A DNA stretch of 64,000 bases from Clavelina lepadiformis. Its lineage: Eukaryota > Chordata > Ascidiacea > Aplousobranchia > Clavelinidae. The stretch lies in the NCBI RefSeq assembly GCF_947623445.1, contig NC_135246.1, positions 17,963,856 to 18,027,855 on the forward strand, in the 5' to 3' direction. The translations under genes were made by a program, and so were the position numbers. A model generated the notes under the pieces. It saw nothing but the letters and a program-made list of their open reading frames with translations. It made no database searches and was not told the origin of the DNA. Of the stretch, positions 59,401 to 64,000 are shown one piece after another; the first letter of the stretch is position 1, and each line of letters opens with the position of its first letter.

Positions 59401-62400
59401 ATAATAATCACAGGGCTTCCAATCAAACTTCGTCTGTCATTAACCCCAATGGAAAAAACGGTAAAGTTGTACCAGTAACCCGCCAGCAATCCATTAATGG
59501 CAATGCTGGAAGTTGAAGTCGAATTGTGGAAGTTAGGCGTATGATGTCCACTTTGGACGAGGACCTCGTATGACTCGGCCCCTGTGTGAAGGTTATTAAA
59601 AGCCAGCTTTACATATAGTCTACATTCTAGTTATGTGGTCTAATGCACTTTTTATGTGACATTTTGTATCAGAAGAGAAGCGCTGCACGCATTTAGCAGT
59701 GATCACAAAAAATCTTTCGTTCAAAGTTTGCACCTTTGATGTTTTCCCACTCCAAATCAACACGGCTGCTTCTTACGCTGGTAACCTCGATGTTTGAAGG
59801 ATGTTCAGGAACTGAAAAAAGTTGAAAAATGCAAAAGTAAAAACTTTTTGCACAATTAGACTTGATCAACGATGCTCCTTCAAGAAGTTCAAATTTATGT
59901 GTGGAAACTTTGGCCAAAATTAAAGATACAAAAGACCTGAAGGAAACTGGAATATTTAGAACACGTGTTGCTAAGACTTGTGGGTTCCTAACATAATTTT
60001 TACGCAAGAATAACCCTGGCCACTAAGTTATAAAAAACTCTTATCTATACATGAAATTGTACACACTTATTAACATTACTTTTGATAACTGCTAAATCTC
60101 CTGAAATCGCTTAAAAAGCTTTAAAAAGATAAAATAACGTTGACAGCTCAGGGATGAAATGTATACAGAAAAATATCTATATAACGTTTTTTGGTTTCGT
60201 TCTTACTTTTTGAGTTTTGTTAAATTTCACATTTGAAAAACTTTATACCCGTTTACAAACGTTACAGGCACTTACGAGTTGTTTCTCCAACACTTGTAGC
60301 CTGTGTGCTTAGCACGTCTTCATCACCAATTGATTGCAGTGCGAACGTATGGAAAGTGCCCGCTTCCAGCCCAGTTACCTTAAAGGACGTTAACGTAATC
60401 CTGAAGTTCACTTCGTCAAGCTCGTCTGACGTCACGGTTAGGAAATAAGCAGACGCGCCTGCATATAAATAAAAAAAAGAAATTCAAACTTTCGTTTCGA
60501 CCATCAACAAAAAAAACTGGTTGCAAATGATTTACAAAATAAAAGGAATAGTTCACCTGTAGCGGGTTCCCATATTAGTTCAATAGACCTCGTATCAACT
60601 GACGTCACGACTAGAGAATCGGGTGGATCAGTGACTGTTTGCTGCATCACAATGTCGGATAATTCTATGCTCATGCGGTCTCGAGGTCCAACAGACTGAA
60701 GTCGGACAGAATGTCTTGTCCCAGCCTTCAAGTCGGTGTAAACGAAAGCAGACTCGTGGGCGATATGTTCGTTCCTTTCTCCGTTTTCGTCTTCGGTGAA
60801 AACTCGATAACTTAAAGCCCCTACAAATTTAAATACATTGCAATAAGAAAACGTTTTAAGAAACACTCAGGATAACACCTTTCATTGATAAAGTTTTCTA
60901 ACCTGCAGCATCAGGCCAGTCATACGTGATCGATGACGTAGTTGCAGCAACTACCAGCGGCGAAAAAGGGGTATCCGGTCCTAGGGAAGTATTGCAAAAT
61001 TAATAATTTGTATCCTTGATTACAGACAAAGTAGAAAAACATAAAGTCGTGTATCATTATACCAATAGTATTTAAGTGTCTATTATTACAATTTACTTTT
61101 ATAGCTACACGAGGGGTAGTTCAACAAGCTTAATATTTCCAAATTCATAATCGAATTCGAATTCAAAAAACAAAAACTAATTGTTTTAAACAATAAAAGG
61201 TCACATTGTACTTGTCGCATCTTTAAATTCTGGATGCGCTTCGCTTTCCAGTCCTTCACGTCCAACAGCTCGGATGTCAAAAGCGTATTCTTGTCCTGGT
61301 TCCAGATCCTCCAACAAGACTAAAGTGCCAGTACTCGGAATGGATTGGAAAACTGGACCGTCGCTGAATTCAGCGACAAAGACCGTGTACGAAATAGCAC
61401 CTTTATAGAAATTGTTTAACGAAAATACTCTCTGAAGTTTTATTCAATTTCTGACAGTGAAACGTCAAATACAAATTGAATTTTCATTTCATATTTGTTT
61501 CAAAATAAGTTATATTAACAAAACTATAATTTTACAAAAAAAAATCACCTTTCACGGTGCTCCAAGACAGTTCTAAGCTCGTAGTAAGAACATTGTGGGT
61601 CGCTATATCAACAGGTGGTGAAGGTGCTAAAAAAGAAAACATAAAACATTTCATTAAATGTTTCGGAATTTTATTATTCAAACACTTATCAAAATTAGTC
61701 AAACTACTACCATTCTATTTAGTATGAATGACTAAATACATGTATGCGGCCCTCTTTAATTGTTTTCAACACAAGTGTTACAACAGTTTGCGTTTATTGT
61801 TTACAGGACCTGAAAACGTTTACTTTATGCCCAGAGTAACTATTATGTTAAAGGGTTGAAAGCAAAAAGATATGTACGTTTTGCTCACCCGTATAAACTG
61901 AGCTGTTGCTGCTGCCTCGTGGATTCCTTCTATTCAGTTTTCCGATAGCGAAGATGCTGAAAACGTATTCAGTTCCCGATTCCAAATCTCCAACGTTCAA
62001 TTCATTTTCCTCTACTGAAATTTCTTGGACACCAATTGCTTGGCTGTTGATACTCACAGCGTAACTTCGCGCGCCTAAATGTTATGAAAATCATTTAGAT
62101 ATCTTTCACATCCAAGCACTAACTTATGTGTTTCTGTTTGTTTAAATCTGCTTACCCTTTACTTCATCCCATTGCAGTTTCAAGCTATGCGCGGTTACTT
62201 CAGAAATCGTTGGTGCATTTGGAGTATCAGGATCTACAAGTGAACAAGATTATTGCTTCGCATAAGTCGTGGCTCAGTAATAGATGCTGTGAGCACTGCG
62301 CAACGATTGACATAGAAATCTTACTCGTTTCCTCCTGCACAGGTAAACTTCTTCGGCTGGAACGACGAAGCTGTTCACCAATTGACGACAGTTGAACCGT

Positions 62401-63969
62401 ATACTGAGTACCGGGCTCCAACCCAGTAATTGTCGTTGATAAATCCACTACTTCAAGTGGTTCTAACGCATCCTCGGTGTCTTCGTTTGTTACATGCACT
62501 TTGTATGCAATTGCGCCTAAAATCAACAGAAAAAAAGGCTTGATTACGACTGAATGGAAACGAAATAAAATAATATAACAGATCTATTATAAAAAAATTA
62601 GTTTTGAACTGTTGGAGGTTCTTCTTATTTTACGCAAATCACGCATCATCACTTACCAACTACATTGTTCCATCGAACTTCTATTGTCGTATTTGATATA
62701 TCTCCAAACTCCAAGTTCATCGGGGCAAGTGGAACTGAAAAATCGTACTGTCAGTTTTACCTCCGTTTGCAATGAGTAATTAGTAGCAAGTTATGTCACA
62801 CAATTTATATTAAAGTTTTCTGCCGTTTTTGCAAATATAAAAATAAGATATTTGGTTATATTGATGTCATTGAACGGTAAAACATAATCTTCTTACTACT
62901 ATATAATCTCCAAATTCCATACATTTTGTGAACAACATTCAATGCATCTTACCTGTTTGTGTTCGAACCACAACGCTGTTGTTTTCGTTTGTTCTGTCTC
63001 TAGTTCCCACCGAGTAAACGCTCAAGTTGTACCATGTGCCTGGAAGTAGGTCGTTTAGCTCTACGCCGTTAGATGGCGTCTTAACTTCCCATGCCGTGAC
63101 GTTGGAAGGTGCGTCTTGCATCACTTCCGCAATGTACATTGTGGCCCCTGAGTATGGGGAAAGAAACCGTGACAGGTGGCTACCGTTTTTCAAGAAAGTC
63201 GTGAGAAAAAACGTGGCAAACGCCTTAACGCGCATGAATTGTCCGGAACTGTACTATGAACGTCATTTGTAACGAACATTTACAACGACACATGTGATTG
63301 AATTTGTCAGCATAAGAAATGCTGTTTTTACCTTTCATGCTATCCCAGGCCGCAGTAATACGCGATGACGTAACTTTTTCTATGACTGGCTGGTTTGTAG
63401 TTTCGGGTACTGCCAAACAGAAAGTTAAACAGTTATATAACACACCATAATATAATCTTTAAAACTAAACAAGCTTTTTAATCAATGCTTTTATCCCATA
63501 CGTCTTCATTGACCTTACATGTGTTGTCGCTGACCAGTTCGCTTCTGTAGCTGACCTGCTCCTGAAAACCGATCGATCGAACCTCGAAGCTATAGCGGGT
63601 GCCTGCATCCAAACCGTACACGACCCCGCTAGTAGTCTGGTTGACACGAATTGTGATCTCCTTTGTCTTGGCGTCTTTATCAGTGGTCCATGCTCTTATA
63701 AGGTACCCGATTGCTCCTGTGAAGTACATAATGAATAAAGAATCAAGATTTGAACATGCTTCTAAATAAAAGTTTGACACACAAAAATTTTTTCTGTTTT
63801 TAATTGAGTAATATGTTAAATTACTTGCATGTTACACTCATCTACACAGCAGGTATTACAAATTAATAGGGATTCTTACTTTATTACTCACCCCATCGCT
63901 CAACCCAGACAACCTTAAAGGAACTTGATGTTGCTTCTCTTAACTTTAAATTGGCCGGTGGGTGAGGAA
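27633..63969 (-). CDS. Giant fibronectin type III repeat protein (115 exons, 5' partial)
   Basis: One gene read right to left. I placed 115 exons; at every junction the donor (GT), acceptor (AG) and reading phase agree, giving about 5,350 residues and a stop codon at 27633-27635. The product is 57 FN3 domains of about 90 residues. Each has the family signs: a Pro-rich start (PxxP), a Trp in strand B, the L-x-PG-T-x-Y stretch in strand F, and a Thr-rich end. A helical insert with a furin-type site RRKR lies between domains 54 and 55. Many domains carry an N-V-T glycosylation sequon in strand F (YNVTV). Cysteine is scarce. The 5' end, with any signal peptide, lies beyond base 64000. No membrane helix, kinase or phosphatase domain is visible, so a large secreted or matrix/adhesion protein is the simplest reading. 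FN3 assignment is firm; orthology and function are unknown. I cannot exclude extra alternative 3' exons to the left. Confidence 0.93.
29290..30259 (-). other. Helical insert with furin-type site, between FN3 domains 54 and 55
   Basis: Exons 30157-30259, 29945-30087 and the first two-thirds of 29290-29716, joined in phases 1, 2, 1, 2. The roughly 190 residues are not FN3: they are rich in Leu, Glu, Lys and Arg with helix-like spacing (VLDSVVKNLIMLLQEM; RDRVEQLRIVAADYLQNQ; AREIKRLSETQ). The motif GVIRRKRQVIYAQ contains R-R-K-R, the furin consensus, so the protein may be cut here into a huge N-terminal part and a short C-terminal part. The layout recalls the helical region before the GAIN/GPS of adhesion receptors and polycystins, but I see no GPS motif, so no family is assigned. 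The exon 29290-29716 begins D55 at its 3' end (FTLLWSGF). Confidence 0.8.
30540..35669 (-). other. FN3 domains 50-54 with a shifted intron position
   Basis: Exon pairs: D50 35510-35669 + 35150-35280; D51 34719-34866 + 34451-34575; D52 33995-34154 + 33584-33714; D53 31488-31635 + 31123-31247; D54 30799-30962 + 30540-30648. The intron inside each domain now falls later, after strand C', and is phase 2 (phase 0 in D54); between domains it is still phase 1. Sizes alternate exactly 160+131, 148+125, 160+131, 148+125, so D50/51 and D52/53 descend from one two-domain duplication. Sequences are much more diverged than in D22-39. Confidence 0.88.
31636..33583 (-). other. Longest intron of the FN3 gene (1948 bp), between domains 52 and 53
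   Basis: It lies between exons 33584-33714 and 31488-31635. Mostly AT-rich. A GC-richer block at about 32730-32960 stands out in composition but matches nothing I recognise. The open stretches at 32531-32728 (+) and 33207-33512 (-) show no codon or domain pattern. Confidence 0.75.
35862..41865 (-). other. FN3 domains 40-49 (diverged pairs, same exon layout)
   Basis: Exon pairs: D40 41788-41865 + 41473-41661; D41 41232-41315 + 40932-41120; D42 40061-40138 + 39709-39897; D43 39532-39609 + 39218-39409; D44 38964-39041 + 38631-38822; D45 38379-38456 + 38126-38308; D46 37972-38049 + 37654-37836; D47 37377-37454 + 37107-37286; D48 36876-36953 + 36509-36694; D49 36159-36236 + 35862-36071. The 40-45 pairs keep the A/B alternation (GTWYQFVVFSLS, GTWYQFNVISLA and GTWYEFVVVSYG in A). 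The D41 first exon is 84 nt instead of 78. D49 is the last domain with the 78-nt first exon. Confidence 0.9.
40139..40931 (-). other. 793-bp intron between FN3 domains 41 and 42
   Basis: AT-rich, no exon, repeat or RNA gene recognised. Confidence 0.75.
48167..48329. mobile_element. MITE with TTAA ends (piggyBac-like) in an FN3 intron
   Basis: 163 bp, bounded by TTAA at 48167-48170 and 48326-48329. Just inside, the left end reads GGTGTTTTGGGGGACCG and the right end, reverse-complemented, GGTTTGGTTTGGGTGACCG, an imperfect terminal repeat. TTAA duplications are the hallmark of piggyBac-type insertions. It sits between the two exons of FN3 domain 28 (48098-48626), and its presence explains part of that intron's extra length compared with sister introns. 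Confidence 0.65.
48179..48233. repeat. Two short palindromes inside the MITE
   Basis: 48179-48199: GGGGGACCG-AAA-CGGTCCCCC, 9-bp arms and 3-base loop. 48215-48233: TTTCCCAAA-A-TTTGGGAAA, 9-bp arms and one central base. Both can fold as stable hairpins. Confidence 0.9.
53949..54346 (-). other. 398-bp intron between FN3 domains 17 and 18
   Basis: No recognisable feature; AT-rich. Confidence 0.75.
59812..60275 (-). other. 464-bp intron between FN3 domains 7 and 8
   Basis: No recognisable feature; AT-rich. Confidence 0.75.
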
Positions 63970-64000
63970 CTGAACATAAGATATTATAATAAGGATAAAT

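Larger units (their letters stand above)
52125..63969 (-). other. FN3 domains 1-21 (older, diverged A/B pairs)
   Basis: Exon pairs, first + second half of each domain: D1 63892-63969 + 63519-63716; D2 63332-63409 + 62953-63147; D3 62657-62734 + 62325-62516; D4 62156-62233 + 61889-62074; D5 61549-61626 + 61212-61400; D6 60903-60980 + 60557-60820; D7 begins in that fused exon, then 60276-60458; D8 59734-59811 + 59393-59581; D9 59246-59323 + 58954-59148; D10 58672-58749 + 58407-58589; D11 58097-58174 + 57660-57881; D12 57426-57497 + 57100-57297; D13 56847-56924 + 56534-56734; D14 56294-56371 + 55939-56127; D15 55719-55796 + 55322-55510; D16 55092-55169 + 54833-55024; D17 54635-54712 + 54347-54532; D18 53871-53948 + 53562-53753; D19 53379-53456 + 53106-53300; D20 52943-53020 + 52613-52801; D21 52419-52496 + 52125-52316. 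Even domains mostly end in Q-T (type A); odd ones end in a T-T/E-T pattern (type B). Confidence 0.9.

Noticed and set aside
60245-60280. A possible break between two genes in the 464-bp intron (59812-60275)
   Set aside because: The phases on both sides are 1-1 and the FN3 register continues, so it is one gene.
27633-63969. Receptor tyrosine phosphatase, tenascin, usherin or titin orthologue
   Set aside because: These share FN3 repeats but would show phosphatase, EGF/fibrinogen, laminin or Ig/kinase domains. None is visible here, and the A/B exon layout is different.

Overview
This window is animal nuclear DNA. It is AT-rich, its tRNA genes are of metazoan type (one with a spliced intron), and it carries one very large gene split into many short exons with short introns. 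The compact introns (mostly 70-500 bp), the AT-richness and a giant fibronectin type III (FN3) gene suggest a tunicate such as Ciona. That is an inference from style, not a match I could test.

Left part (1-26600, + strand): a head-to-tail array of about 660-bp units. Each unit holds one intron-containing tRNA-Leu(CAA) gene (118 bp, 34-nt intron) followed about 190 bp later by one tRNA-Arg(TCT) gene (74 bp). I count 39 units, so 78 tRNA genes. The array is already running at base 1. It shows higher-order duplications (blocks of 7/6 units, 3-4 units and 3 units). One tRNA-Leu copy is split by a 456-bp hAT-like element with an 8-bp target duplication. A few copies have altered anticodons or damaged stems.

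Middle (26600-27632): decayed array edge, a short retroposon-like tail ending in ATT repeats, a GCTTTG hexamer microsatellite, and the presumed 3' flank of the next gene.

Right part (27633-63969, - strand): one gene that runs off the right edge, so its 5' end and signal peptide are not seen. I reconstructed 115 exons with consistent splice phases, encoding about 5,350 residues. It reads as 57 FN3 domains, with a helical, furin-site-containing insert just before the last three. Domains 1-49 are each encoded by a 78-nt exon plus a 180-222-nt exon, all phase 1-1, and alternate between two types (A and B). Domains 22-39 are nine recent A/B pairs in which the last ~115 bp of every A exon are almost identical. 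Domains 50-54 use a different intron position. The gene ends with a stop codon in the final FN3 domain, with no visible membrane span, so a secreted extracellular protein is the simplest reading.

The gene and the tRNA array converge, separated by about 1.25 kb. No functional link between them is visible.
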